This document shows positions 37,060 through 50,027 of a stretch of DNA of 64,000 nucleotides, piece after piece. The position numbers were made by a program, and so were the translations under genes. Origin of the DNA: Taenia hydatigena. Lineage: Eukaryota > Platyhelminthes > Cestoda > Cyclophyllidea > Taeniidae. Under the pieces are notes generated by a model, which had not been told where the DNA came from, did no database searches, and was given only the letters and a program-made list of their open reading frames with translations. Each line of letters starts with the position of its first letter. Positions within the stretch are counted from its first letter, which is position 1. The stretch lies in contig JADWOT020001154.1 of NCBI GenBank assembly GCA_036345935.2, forward strand, positions 186,001 to 250,000. Direction: 5' to 3'.

Positions 37060-37349
37060 CTACGGATTTGAAAGATTTTTACAGCACAGACTGAGACCTT
37101 ATTTGAGTGCCTTAACCGCAGCATCTTGTTTGCATGATAACTTTCATAAGGTGTCACTTACTTACCACCTCCTACAATTGCGGAACCCATGGATGTGCAA
37201 CAAATGTATGCAAAAACTTAATACATGTTTCAAATCAACTCAATTGCAATCAATCAAAGGAGTGTTGGTGAGGGAAGTGGACGGTAGTGCGACGTCCCAC
37301 TTGGCCTTGCTCGTTTTAACCACCCTCTCCGAAGAGCCAGTGTAAATTT

Positions 37350-40300
37350 CATAACCTTTTCATTTGAGGCATAGCGAAGGGAGACGCTACTGAACTTGTC
37401 TTATAGTTGTACCATTGACGCTAAAATACAACCCACAACGAAATAGATGACCTTACATTTGAATATTGAGGTGTGTCCTCCAGTGGTCACTCCATGGCCA
37501 TAAAACCACAAGTTGGGTTCAGGTTACTGACATCAGTCCTATTAAATGATCGCGCCCTTCTTTGACTATGGTAAGCCGACTTAGTGCTTCTAAGGCTCAA
37601 GGCGACCGTCCTCGCATAATAAATAACCCGTGTCACACATGTCTGCGCATTGGAGTAGAAGCTCAAGTTACGTGACAGCAATCGCCTGTTTTGAAAGTCA
37701 ATGTTGTAATGAAAGATAAGACATTGCTTGTAGGCTGCTGAAATCGCTCGCTACCTGGAAGCTAATGTAATTGCAAAATTTGATTTGCATTGCCTATGCA
37801 GAAAAACTTTAATGTCGGAATTAAGACACTGCAACCATTTACTTTTAAGTTGTGCATAAATATCTTGTTGCTTTCAAATGCACCTTTTGTGGTCTGTAGA
37901 ATATTCTCCTCGATTCAATCACGGTTGCGGCCTTGTTCAGATATGCGCTTGCTGAAATAGGACGTATACCTTTCGGATATTTGCACAATGTGGAGGAAAA
38001 TAAACAAGATCACATCTTCTTTACTCCTTCGCCAACAGAATTGCAGCCTGCATGTTAATTATTACAAATGAGATTCGTGATCGAGGTTAGACTTTAATTG
38101 CTATAACTTTTGCATCGTTGTAGCAAATTTTAACTTATGCGATGAACTAACAAAACAGAACAGAACAGAATGGAGATCGAGAGTGCTATCATAGCCTAGA
38201 GGCCAGTTTGCCCAGAGGTGGCAAACCGACCAACGAATTGTCCGCAGCAGGAGCCGGAATTCAGGCAAACGGCATTGTGTTGCACAATAACTTATTCGAA
38301 TAAATGTCAAGTGCCCCAAATGCGCTTGACATTATTGCACTAACTTAGTCAATGTGAAATCAGTAAGGCCTTGAAGCAGTACATGTCCTACATTCCAGTA
38401 AACTTTCGGGCGAAGGAAGTGTAGTTCCTCTCCTGTGTTGTTGTTTCATCTTGAACATTTTATGGCATGCACAGCTTGTTGTTGGCTCTATCTAGGAAAA
38501 TTGATAGTCGCAGCTAGAATCCTTTGCCCCTAATCTTACTTCTTTTGCAAAAAACACGTCAGAATAAATAAATCATTAAATAATGACCATGCTATGTGAA
38601 GATCGCACCCGGGAAAAAGAGGTAACAGGTGCCTAAAGTAGCTTCTGTGGTGCCAAAAATGAATTAGTTGACAATTTTCAAGGGTGAATTGTCCTTGCGG
38701 TCGCCTAGCTGTGGAGCGAGAGGATGATACAAATGTTCACTGGAATTCATAGCCTCCATGTGCAAACGGTGGTGAACCATTAGGAAATCCTTGGAGGTAG
38801 CTGCGGTATCAGTCACAGTTGTTATCCAAATGCGAGCCTTTAGAACGAATTTTATGAAGACGTAGGTATAATATTACTGAATCGTCCTTCAAAACAGACC
38901 ACCTAGATTTGGGCTAGCAATTAGGGTCCCAGACGACGCCGCACCTACCAACTCTAGAAAGCAAAGCTGTTTCTTTTTCTTTGACCATTCAGCTGTTGTC
39001 TGATTAATTGGCAGGTTGGTAGAAGACAAAGATCATCTGTGATAGCAAAGTGCATTTTAGGTCAAGTCAACTCGAGAGGCCCTAATTAAACGCACACAAG
39101 TCAAGTATCGAACCAATAATTGGGAGGGCTAAGCAGGACAGCTTTAGCGTAATGTTCAACAATTATCAGTTGAAAAGTGCCTTCGCCTTTCCGATGCATA
39201 CTTATGTACCATAGTCGATGCCTTTATTTTTAATTGATACTGGCACAAGCGCTGACTTTCGAACAATGGAATGCACACAGATTTCGTTTTACTTTAATAT
39301 TTAATAGTAAAAACAATTTGCTGTCTGCATTGTTCAATGAATGTAGATGAATGGTGAAGTAATGCCCTCTTCTTTGGTCCAATTTAACCAGAAAGACCGG
39401 AATTTTTGCCCTACTGCAGTCAATTATAAGCACCGCGCTCATAATATTTACTGAATTTTCATCCTACAAACGCTATTTGGTGATCCGAAGTTCCATTGGG
39501 GACTGTTTGTCTCGCCGTCATGGTTCTAAAGAGGCGTGCAAATAGCGCTAATGTTTACTCTTAAGTGTGAGATACTTAGGAATGCCACTAGTATGTTTCG
39601 TTAGCCATGCCACCCAGCCAAAGCAGAGATGGAGGCTTCAGTAACCACAAATCCACATCGAAGTGCAAAACGCATAATCAAAGTATTACAGTGATGGCCA
39701 TCAGTCAGCGTCACATTTACTGCCTCGCTGAATGGAACGACCAAGCATCCTCAACCGACATCTGAGCTGGTTCTCTCCATCTGACAATAAGGAAACCTAT
39801 TCGCAGTCAACAGATTGGAAACTTTGTTTATGCATGGATTTCACCTTAATTCTTCCAACAATTTCAGGTTAAAGCACAGGGTCTGCTTACTGTCCCTTAG
39901 GGGTTCTAATCAAAGATAACACTACGAGGGCGCCAAAACCAAGTCCGCTTGGAGCCCTTTGATCCTCTTTCCCTGACATTTCCTGATTTGGTGTAGTCAA
40001 ATCCAAAATTTAGGGCGAAGTTCCAGAAATTGCATCAATCACCGCATTTCTGTCGCAAGACATCAATTGAAAAATACCATTAATCTGACGAATCTTAGGC
40101 ATTTGAACCCCAAACTAAGTAATTAGACTGTCTATTAACATGTTAGTTACAATTTACTCTGGCTTATAACTTTTAAAGGAATAGAGTGAGTGTGCTTGTG
40201 ATAAGCCGCAGTCGCTTGACGCTCTGAATTCCTTGAATAATAACTAGGGTATGCATAACTTAACCGGGACATTCGGCATCTCGATTTTGCACATTTGATT

Positions 40301-43010
40301 TTCATGGACCTTGTAAGACTCAGATTTGATAAATAATCTAACTATTCTAAAATGTTCGACTGTTCAAACTTGATGTTCATTTGCCTCCAAAGTCAAAAGC
40401 AAAACAGCTGATTAGATAGAGGAGATGCGGAGAGGATGTAGGCCAAGGAGAGAGCCTTTCCGGAGGACGGACAAATCTGATCGCACCACGGTCTGCTCTA
40501 GCCAATTCGATGGATGTGCACACCAAAATTCGTTAGATAAAATGTATCGTGCTCGCTACCTTGTTTCCAAATTGACGTCTTCTGGATGTATTTACCTTTG
40601 CTAGATGTCACAGTACAGACTGACTCGAAGACTATGAAGATTCCTGACAGCTACACTATGGTGAGATATAAATTGGGAAGCAATGAACAAGATAGAAATT
40701 GCGGATTATACAGTTGATTGATTGGGAAGCACAAACCCACACACACTGGCAGGAATGAGGCGAGTCACAGTGTAGCCACGTGATGTAAGAGGACAACTTG
40801 CGACACGTCCGTAGGGCTTTAGTACTCGAAACAGGTCCCGCACGTATGCACAATTGCTTATGTGTGTTAATGCCACCACGGTATTCCCAGTTGCGCTTTC
40901 ATTGCCTTCGCTTCTTGCCACTTTAGCATGCTACGAAATTCCAGTTGAGCCGATCGCATTTATTAATGGTCTTTAAATTGAAAATATTCAATTTTACCTG
41001 GACAAATCATGTGGACATGCAACTTAACCGAAAACTCCAGAATCATATCCAAATTAGCGTTTAATCCTCTAATCCACTCCAGTCGCCAAGTTACTACACT
41101 TGCAGACATTCTGCTCTCGACAGTTAACCAGCCACTTGGAAATTCTGTCATATTTTTGCTTTGCCTTTTAAAGCATGAAATGCAAGACATTTACATTTAC
41201 AACATTAATTATATTTGTTCATCTAACTTCAATTAAGTACTTTAAGCACGAATTCAAACATCTTCTTCGCATCGAATTAGCTGTAACTCTTAACGTATTG
41301 TCTTAAGAGCAAATAGCAATAAATTAGTGGGTGGTGCAATCTCATGATTGAACGATCAAAGTTAAAAATGCAGACTGACTGGTAATTTGACTTGTACCCG
41401 TTTTCGTCAGTCCACTTATGAGGGAATAAGTAGGGCCCGAGTAGCTTTACCTATAGTGTGTAGTTTGCTAAAGGTAGCGTGATTAAATAGTTTTGGTGTC
41501 AGCCTATTGAAGATAGATGACAGAATTTTGCCATATCTTTGAGCGATCGAATCTACCGGAGCCTCTTCCCGAAGGTCGAGGCGAAGCTTTTGATTTCAGT
41601 CATGAGAGCAAGTACTCACCAGTGTGCATTCATTGACGCATGTCCATTCAATTGAGTGTTGTTTAGAAGGTTCTCGAGACCCAGGCTTCGCCTCTCTGGG
41701 CTCATTTCCATCCTGATCAGTCCCAATTTTGCTGACTGGGTTCCTGTGAGAGGGTTTGCACTACCGATCTCAGTGAGGTTAATAACACGTCAATGTATGG
41801 CGGCTGCATGCTTCATTCAAAATTAGATTTACTTTGCGTTTTGATGGCCACTTGAAGCCGACATGTTTTGTGTCCAACCACATTCGCTTACTTGTTCATT
41901 CACCCATTTACCTGCCTGTCTACTTAACACAGTATTAGTTAAGGATTGGCACAGCGAAGGACATTTTAAATACAAGGACGAGGGACTGAAAGGCGCGCTC
42001 CACTTAACACCAAATCTCAACAGTAGGAAAATATTGCAGGTTTAGAAGTAGACGAGAAGCAGAATCCTCCTCACAGAAAGTGTGGACCAGTCGTCCATCT
42101 GCAATTTTAAGTTAGTTGCATTTGCATTCGACGTCATATCAGCTATGATTGAAGAAATCGGAGAGAGGACTGCCACCTCATTGTGCCGCCATAGGTGACA
42201 CATTGATTGGCGTTGTTGTCTCAGCTACAAAGCATTAATTCTGTTAGGCATTACTCCACTGATATGGGAATCACTAATTTGTGTCGAAGGGGAACACTTG
42301 CGGTGTCTTGTGTAATCTTGCAGAACCATTTTCCTGATGGTAAGGGCGATGAGAAAGACAATAGGTACTGAAGAGGACATTTCTAACTTGTTGATTAGGT
42401 CTTACGGGCATCAATATACTGTCAGTCGATGGTCAAAGCATTGGCGCTTCTACGGCACTGCAGTTGTGCTGTCCACACATCACTATGGAGCTGTCACCAC
42501 TGTTCACGCCACTGCTCACATACAAGCCTGTCCACAGCGGAGCCTGTGCTATGCGTCATTCCCTCGAGTGTGCGGTCGCCAACGAATGAGAAGAAGCTCG
42601 GGGCTGTGGCAAATCGTGGTTGGATGAGTGCCTTCCAATACACACGCGTCATGTGATTGGCACAGCTCACAGCCCAACCACAATCGTCATGGCTAAGCGG
42701 ACGCAGACATCAAAGAAATCGTGACTGGGTGGCTTGTGGTATTTGAGATCATTCTTCAGAGGCGCCTTTGTAACACCCAAATCGGGTGGAGACACTCAAG
42801 AGCTAAAGAAATGTCAGACGAAGCGCTTCTCTGTTGCCTAAACATGGCCAGCCACGTGGACTGCATGCGCCGGCAGTCACCGCATTCAACTCGAAATGCG
42901 TTTGGGTTGAGCATATGAAATGATCCTTACAGCATTTTTACAACAGATTGCTATATTTTGTCAGATTGTGCTTTTACTCAATATCATGTCAGTGGCACCA
43001 TTCCTCTTGC
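37350..43010. other. No gene seen
   Basis: A long spacer with only short, motif-free open frames (for example 42337-42656, two overlapping frames, Cys/His-rich by chance composition). No repeat family was recognised. A GTGTCACACATGTCTG word near 37631 resembles the palindromic motif at 30.1 and 60.4 kb. Confidence 0.4.
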
Positions 43011-43019
43011 CTAAGTGAA

Positions 43020-43850
43020 GAAGAACCGGTTGACCCAGTGATGGCAAATAAAACGAACACCATAGTTCGCTGCTGTCATAATCCCAAAAAGATCCCTGAA
43101 ACAGTTTGTAGCTAAGATTCTAAAGCTTGGCATGAGCGTAACATCTTGCAGTGATAACTTCATATTAGTAACACTCGGTATCCCGAATTCCGCCTCATAT
43201 TGATAGTAGGTCAGATCAGTCTTTTTTTTCATTCTTTTTGTTCTTTTTATGATTCCCTTTCCCTTTCTCAGCATGACCTCTCACCTTTCTGGTGGGTCTG
43301 GTTAAGGTACGTCTATGTGCAACGGCTCCTGCAACCCATTGAGAGGACTTGAAACCGGAGGGGGAAGTTGTAAGGGGCAACTTCATTATATTCTATCCGG
43401 GTCTCACGCACTGGTTGAGGGTAGCAGTGATGTAGAGTTTTAACGGCTTAAGCGTTGAAGCCTTTCTTGAGGAGAAAAAGATTATGTAAAGACCTTCGCA
43501 TCAACGCATATTGCACGTTCTTCGGCCTCTGCCTTAATCCACTAATGTTACGTGCAACTTACCCTCGAGAAAGCATGTTTACAATAATAGATAGATTAGT
43601 CAGTCAACAATAATAGGATTGCACGTATTTTGTTTGATTGGATGGCTGTAATGGTTGAGAGGTGTCTAAAGATAAGGCAAGTGATGGAGGGCGATTTGCG
43701 AGTGTCGAACGTGATAAAGACGAGAGTGGCTTCATGACGCTCGCCACCTTCGAGTGGAAAATCCTTGGCTTTAGTTGAGGCTTTACCAATGTCTAGTTTC
43801 ATCCGGTCTTTATGTGCCCATTAGATAAACGCCTCCTCTATCAACCTAAA
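43020..43850 (+). repeat. Dispersed repeat family 1, copy 2 (longest)
   Basis: The longest copy. The 5' part (GAAACAGTTTGTAGC, CTTGGCATGAGCGTAACATC) matches both other copies. The 3' part (GGAAAATCCTTGGCTTTAGTTGAG, GGTCTTTATGTGCCCATTAGA, CCTCCTCT) matches only copy 3. The internal GGGTCTGGTTAA and GGCAACTTCATTATATTCTATCC blocks are shared. No open frame is conserved. Confidence 0.55.
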
Positions 43851-44128
43851 GCGTTAATTGATGATTTGCTTTCTTTCTGTTTCCTTCATCGCCCCCCAGG
43901 TGCATCCCTTTTTGTTGGTTTTCACCGGAGGCAATAGCGAGCAGCTACCAGCCAAATGCTAAAGCTGATGTCTGGTCCTTTGGGGTCCTCATTCATGGCG
44001 TTCCAGAGTACGGAGACACGTCTTAAGAGGGATGGTTTATGTATCAAACCCTTAAGTGCTTGATAGTAACAGAGACTCCTGTTTGCTTTCCTGTCATGAA
44101 GAAAGGAATTTTATTTTGCCGCTAGCTG

Positions 44129-44147
44129 GTGTGTGTGTGTGTGTGTG
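44129..44147 (+). repeat. GT microsatellite
   Basis: A pure GT dinucleotide run of 19 bases, followed by a purine-rich tract to about 44280 (GAAGGAGGAATTGGGAG, AGAGAGGAAAGAAG). Confidence 0.9.
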
Positions 44148-44349
44148 AAAGTAAAGAAGGAGGAATTGGGAGCGGTAAAAGAGGAAAGGAATAGGAGAAG
44201 ATGTTTGCAGTGAATAAATGAATAAATGGAAGATAGAAAGAGCAAAAAGAGAGGAAAGAAGTGGTGGAGCGATAAGTTACTTTGAGAAATTGGCAAACTC
44301 TAATTAGAAGAAACGCAAAAGCAGACGTGGAGCAAACACACAAGCCAGT

Positions 44350-46200
44350 TATTCGTTCGTAACTTTAACCGTCCTTTGTGTTGCAGTTAATCGAAATATA
44401 AAGTTAAGACAAGTCATAATTAAAAGCTAAATGTTAGAAATTTACAGCGGATCGAAACGAGAAATGGGCTTTTAAAAGTTTAAACGCCAGTCATGTTACG
44501 CAACGGATCTAGAGCGTTCCTCCTCTTCTCTCTTACCGCCCATGCTATTAAAAAGTCTAAACACGCTTCGACATCTTTATAATAAACAAGAGAGAAAGCA
44601 CGGGAAGATCTTGCAGGCGAGTTCAAAACAGGGATAAATCGCGCCCTTAGGAGCCAACACGCTGCTCCGCAACCAGGTTCAAATTGTCGTCCTGTCCTGA
44701 CCTACAAAGCACGCTCCATATAACTTATAACCTAAAAATAAATAGCAAGAAAACTTTTGCCTTTTTGAAAAAATGTGATTTTGTCTTTCTATTATTTATA
44801 AATAGTTTCATTTGTTTTAATATCCTTGCGATTCGCTGCTGAGTTTTTCAGCGCTGCATGCTTTGTAATTTGTTTTGTTTATATGTTTGCTCTTCAAATA
44901 TAACACCGAAGACAAATCTTAGCACCAGCAGCAGCCTTAAAATTAAAGATAAAACATAAAAATTAAAAGCTTGTTTGTTTTATCAAGTAAACACTGAGGT
45001 GATTGGTTAGTTTTTTATATTGAGCGCGTAAGTGGTGTGCACTTTAGGTATCCTCGTTTCCTATCAGTCGGGTGGGTATTCAACGCCCTTTGCTGGTCAC
45101 AAGTTTAGTACTTGTGGTTTTAGGTCATTTTAATACCGATTTGCTTCATTTTCACTTTTAATTGCTAGGGTAAACGCAAAAGCTTCATAATGTGACCATT
45201 GAGGCGCTTTGTTTTCCAACTACACCTGTATTTTTGCACTCTACGATACTTCAGGCAATAAATTATGATTGTTTTGATAATTATAGAAGTGGTTAGCTCC
45301 TTTACTGAAGGTTGACTTCTAATAATGATGCGTAACTTAGTTAAGGAGAGTTATAACCAACCCAGCTGCTTGATATTTATTCAAGATTTTCTTGCGACTA
45401 AGAACCTATTGTGTGCATAGATATATACACCTGTTTATCTGCCTCCTTTAACTGCTTAAATATAAAAAGTGTTAAAGAATTAGCTGCAGTTGCTGTCAAG
45501 ACTCATTGTTTTCCATTTGTACTACCTGCTCGAGTTGGTGTTTTGACTGCGCAATATTTCCAGCGAATAATCGAGATTGTTTTGTTTGTTTCTAAATGGT
45601 TCGCAACTTTAATAGGTATGAGTTTTGGGTAATGAGGCCTAATTTGATGAATAGACTTTTAATTTTGTTAAGAGCTTTCTACTCATTCATTATTTTCTCA
45701 CTGAAGATACCCATTTTTTTATGGGTATCTGCTTATCAGTTCCCTTCCTACGCCCTTCTATGCTGCTGTAGAGTACTTTGATCTGTTGATTACGATTGTT
45801 CTGGTCGTTCATCGAATGAGCATGGATTGGTTTCCACAGTGTTAGCTAAAATTTCAGTTCTCGATGATGTAGTGCAGGAAGTCCGACCTCACTGATCTCC
45901 TGAACGCGGGTTCAGCTTCGACATGAGTTTATGTTTGGTTGGTTACTTGTTTATTTGTTTGTCTTACTCAGAAAAATAGGGCGGCATCTCGGCGACTCAG
46001 AAGTGTCTGCCTGGAGGGCTGTAGTAGTAATAATAGCAGTAGTTGTGGACTTTCATTGATTACAAATACCAACAATTACCACTGCTGGCTGCTTTTGGTG
46101 CTAACTTGTCTGGTCAGAAAGAAGTGTGTAACTGAGACTTATTAGTTTGATAGGAGTTTGACTTTCTTTGCAGATGAATGTCAGCGTTGAAGTGGCAGTC
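44350..46200. other. No gene seen
   Basis: Mostly A+T-rich, with poly-T and TTTGTTTT words at 44760-44960. Frames at 45411-45781 are hydrophobic, without supporting signals. Confidence 0.4.
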
Positions 46201-46204
46201 GGCG

Positions 46205-47400
46205 CAGCAGGAAATAGAGGAGGAGGAGGAGGATGTTGGGAGGGAGAGTGAGGAGGAGTAGGTGCTGCGTCGTTGTTGCTTCCTGCTATTGCTACTACCG
46301 CTCCTGCAAGATGTTGCGGCGTATGTGACCCGATGGGCATGAGGAGTAGTAGAGGGGAAATCGACCCTGTCTTCTTCGTTTGCCCCACTGCTGCTGCTCG
46401 ACCCTTTGTGACACTAAAGTGTCGACCTCGTCGTTGTTGTTGCTGGAGCCCTACTTCACAAAGTAGGGAGTGTTACTTTCTGGCCATGGGAGGCGTCGAC
46501 GAGAGATCTCGTCCGTCGGAAAATTTGACTGCTTCAAAAGTGCTAGCAAACGCAAATGCGGAGGTTCCTCCAACTTATAACTTGGGTGCATTTGAAACCT
46601 GTCTTGTTCTGTTTTATTGAAGCAGAACAAGTGTAAGAAAGGCAGAGGTGACTTCATCGAAGGGCTGCGACGGATTGGTGGCGTTTTCTATGATCGGCGG
46701 CCTAATTCTGTCTGCGTCTCGTTGATCGTTGACTGACTGACCAATAAATCAATACTTTTATCAATAAAGCAGCCAATGAGCTGCCTAGCGTGGTGTAATT
46801 GCCCGTTGTGAGAATTACAAAGTGTTCTCAAGCTGCTCGCGACAAACACTGCCTAGGCCATTACAATCATGACTTCGATCCCAACTCTTTCCGGCCCCCT
46901 ACTCGCCTTTTGCAATTTGTTAACCCCTTCGACTCAGGAGAGGGTCCGTGAAGAGACGTCAGCATTGTCTCCTGCAGCCAGCTCCACTCTGTCCTCTAAT
47001 CCGATTCCAATATCGAAGTGCCCACAGAGCATCCACCACCCATCCTTTGACTTCCATTGCATCCTGGGCCTCAACACCCATTCGTCACACTTTATCGACA
47101 ACACATTGTTCATTCAACGATGTGATTAAACACATCCGTAAGTACCTCCTTTTATGCATAGTAGTCCACAGCCTTCATTCAACTTCCACTACTGACATTT
47201 TATCATCTGCCTTTCTAGTCTCACCTGTGGCATTCGGTAGGTCGGTGGTCTGACCAACCAACACTGGCCATCGCAATCTGCAGCACTGGCTACACTTGGA
47301 AGTTGTGGGGAACCACGTCCCGGTGTTCTCGATGACGTGGACGACGGCACGACGACAGCTGCATTCTGAATCAGGCCTTTAACTTATCAAGCATACCGGG
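46205..47400. other. Low-complexity flank of the 48-kb candidate gene
   Basis: A (GGA)n tract lies at 46212-46262. An ATG-started frame at 46869-47129 (MTSIPTLSGPLLAFCNLL) and an overlapping frame reaching the donor CATCC|GTAAGTACC at 47137 could hold a 5' exon of the gene beyond 47.9 kb, but the two signals are in different frames. Nothing here can be called. Confidence 0.3.
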
Positions 47401-47915
47401 TGAGAAAAGGAAAGCCGAAGATCAGTACACTTGCTGAGTCGACGTACTCCTCTCCGACTACGTTAGTGTTAATGAATCTTCTAATTCTCTTCCTTCTGTT
47501 CCTCCTCCATGTGTGCTATGATGTGATGGCTATTGAGCCAAAGCAGAGAAGCACATGGGAAGGCGATGTCTGCTACCAGGAAACAACCTATAAGGAGGAC
47601 TGTTGTGCAAAGACGACACCAGCAGACGCCACTGCTAGACACTACGTGACACGTGCCGCAGATCAATCTACGCACATGTCAGATGCGAAGACGTCAATCA
47701 CACACTCAACTGTCAGAAATGCATACGTACGCGTTGCGAAACCTTCTACTACTCATCGTGCCTCTCCGTCTTTTCCTTGTTTCCACTACTCGGTTCATTG
47801 CCAGCGTCTTCACCTCCTTTTGGTTCGTTCTCCTCGCCTTCAGTTTCCTTCTCATCCTCCTCTACTTTCGCCTCCGACGTCATCCCGCTCTCCTTCCTCT
47901 CGTCATTTCCAAAAG

Positions 47916-49094
47916 TTACAAAGGCGTCAAGGGACCGAAGCAGGTAGAAATCGCAGAAATTAGAGGTAAGTCGTACTCTCATCCTTTTCTCCGCCTCCTC
48001 CTCCCACGTCTACTTCTGCTCCTCCTCTTCCTTCTTCCAATCCATCTTGCCCCTTTTCTTTCCTACTAGGTTTGCATGCGTTAATTCAACATTGTGCTCG
48101 CTAGTATGCCAGTGCATTTCACATATCAAGAGAGAAAGCAAGGGTTAAATGCTTAAAGCGTGCCCTCAGGGAGAAGCACGTAGATGATTTTTTTTTCATT
48201 CAGCTGCATGGTTATAGGAGTGGGTGGATGAAGGTATTGTGGTGTTGGGAAGCGAGAACGAAGGAAATGAAGATGAGATGTCTACAGCACTACGCATAGA
48301 CATACAGTAATAACATTTCGCCAGCCCTCTTCCCTAATATCCTTGCCCCTCTGCTCTCAGCTCCTCGTCTCCTCTCTTCTCCTCATTTACCCATTCCTCC
48401 GTCTACTTCAGTTGAACAAGCGTGTTACTTCGCCACCATCGGAGAGGTACAATCGCCACCCTTGTCTTCTCTGGTGCGAAGCAAGTACTCACGTAGACAC
48501 ATAATTAGGGAGATCCGTCAAGAAGTTACCTTTGTCAGATCCATAGCAGCCCTTAGGGGTAAGTCGCCATTTTTTTTCATGCAGGTATGCCTTGTACCGC
48601 TTTGCTCATCTCGTTTCTTATGTCTGTCTCGCACGCGATTGCGAATTGCCTAATCGAGAGCAGGAGTAGGGACAGACGCAGGACCAGGTGTAGTGAAACA
48701 GAAGCAGTGTAGCACGTTAGGCAAAACTAGGCTTAACTAGGTCGGACTGTACTGGAGTAATTCAAGTACGAGTAGAATAGAGCAGCCACGTAGGCCTGAT
48801 TGTGACAGTCTGGTGTGGAAGAGAGTGGGAAAGGTTGGGGAGGAAGAGGATAGGTAGGCAGCCATCTTCATGACCTACCGTTCAAATCAGCCTTAACGCC
48901 TCCTCATTTGCCACGTCGACGCAGCCTAACGCAGCTGCAGGCTGCATGCAATGAGGTCTTTCTTTTCTGTCTGGTAGATATTAGGGACCAATATACACAC
49001 GCAGCAAGGAGGTCCGGCGACGTCTCTGAGATGGTGAAGCGGGATTCCTCATGCCTCCTCCTCCTCTCACATGTCACTCTTCAATCCATTTTCG
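47916..49094 (+). CDS. Three linked exons of an unrecognised gene
   Basis: The exons are 47916-47965, 48412-48558 and 48978-49094. Each follows a long C/T-rich tract with an AG acceptor (TTCCAAAAG, CTACTTCAG, TGTCTGGTAG) and ends at a good donor (GAG|GTAAGTC, GGG|GTAAGTC, TCG|GTGAGTC). Both introns are phase 1, so the reading frame is kept. The joined peptide reads YKGVKGPKQVEIAEIR, then VEQACYFATIGEVQSPPLSS, RSKYSRRHIIREIRQEVTFV and LRDIRDQYTHAARRSGDVSE. It is charged and probably helical from RRHIIRE onward. I do not recognise the family. The third exon may end earlier, at ATG|GTGAAG (49033). The open frames inside the preceding C/T tracts spell Leu/Phe/Ser runs and are taken as intron. Confidence 0.38.
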
Positions 49095-49260
49095 GTGAGT
49101 CACTTCTTGTTTGCATTCCACTTCACTGCATGTGCTCTTTAGCACTGCGTCTTGCATTATGTCTTAGTGCTTACGCTTCATTTATTCGAATCAGAGAAAA
49201 GGGAGGGAAAAGTGCTGCCTACGTATCATCTTCTTACAGTCCTTCGTGTTTCCATTTTAG

Positions 49261-49821
49261 TGACGCTAGGGCGCTGCACTCGTCTAGCTGCCCCTCGAAT
49301 CTGTCACGTTCTCTTTTCCCGGACCCACAGTCTCTTCTCTTCTTCCTCCTCCTCCAACGCCATCATTTGCCAACGCCTTTTAAGTACGTTCCGTTCCTCT
49401 CTCCGTTTTCCTTTATTCCTCATCATGCTGTGTTAAAGGGTGATGGTGATGCGAGGAGTTTTGCTCTGGACTAGACTAGGCTTAGACTACACCAGAGTGG
49501 ACTACACTAGACTTAAGCAATGTCTGATTTTTGTTTTAACTTAGCTAGCATTGCCATATCCCCTTCATTCCCATCTTCCATTTTTTAATTTCCTGCAGTT
49601 TGTTTTATTCTACGCCTCCTCAGTTCTGCCGCCTCTTCCTCCTCCTCATCCCACTCCTTCTCCTCTACCAGTTATGCCCTAGAGAGCGAAGGTGGGTGCC
49701 TTTCACCTACTTCCTGTTTCGTATTGCATAGTTCGGCTCATGCCCCACCTTTCCATGCCATTCTCCACATCCATCCTACACCTTGTAGAGAGTCCCTCTA
49801 CCTGGTAGTCCATAATAATGG
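49261..49821 (+). CDS. Possible further exons of the 48-kb gene
   Basis: The segments 49261-49383 (TTCCATTTTAG|TGACG to TTAA|GTACGT) and 49599-49821 (TTCCTGCAG|TTTG to ATGG|GTAAGA) continue the phase-1 chain from the upstream exons without a stop. They encode Ser-rich, Cys-containing peptides (TLGRCTRLAAPRICHVLFSR; CLSPTSCFVLHSSAHAPPF). Both overlap C/T-rich tracts, so the serine runs may be translated intron. Shorter alternatives exist, such as a 20-base exon starting at 49671. Confidence 0.18.
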
Positions 49822-49980
49822 GTAAGAAGGTGCTCTTCTTTCTCTGATCCTTCACCTCTACTCTTTTCGCTCCGTCTGTCCCACTGTGTGTGCATACCGT
49901 TGTCCACTTCCTTTCTTTGTCCTTCCCGATCGTTGTCCTGATCAGTGTGGCATGGAAACAGGTGAGAACATGCGTTTGCT

Positions 49981-50010
49981 TGTATGTGTGTGCGCGTGTG
50001 TTTGTGTGTG
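49981..50010 (+). repeat. Imperfect GT-rich tract
   Basis: Interrupted TG/GT dinucleotides (TGTATGTGTGTGCGCGTG, TTTGTGTGTGT) within the intronic part of the 48-kb candidate gene. Confidence 0.7.
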
Positions 50011-50027
50011 TAGGCCTGTTGACACAG

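Noticed and set aside
44630..44710. GGTTCAAATTGTCGTCC resembling a tRNA B-box
   Set aside because: No matching A-box, anticodon arm or cloverleaf could be formed around it.
46869..47129. ATG-started 86-codon frame beginning MTSIPTLSG
   Set aside because: It ends before the nearby GTAAGT donor and is in a different frame from it, so it cannot be the exon that donor would serve.
47400..48069. Long overlapping frames with an apparent membrane segment (TSFWFVLLAFSFLLILLYF)
   Set aside because: The hydrophobic run is the translation of a C/T-rich tract that ends in an acceptor; better read as intron. A Cys-rich reading in a third frame was also dropped for lack of splice support.
48908..49474. 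188-codon plus-strand frame
   Set aside because: Only its middle part (48978-49094) has splice support; the rest reads through pyrimidine tracts as Leu/Ser/Phe runs.
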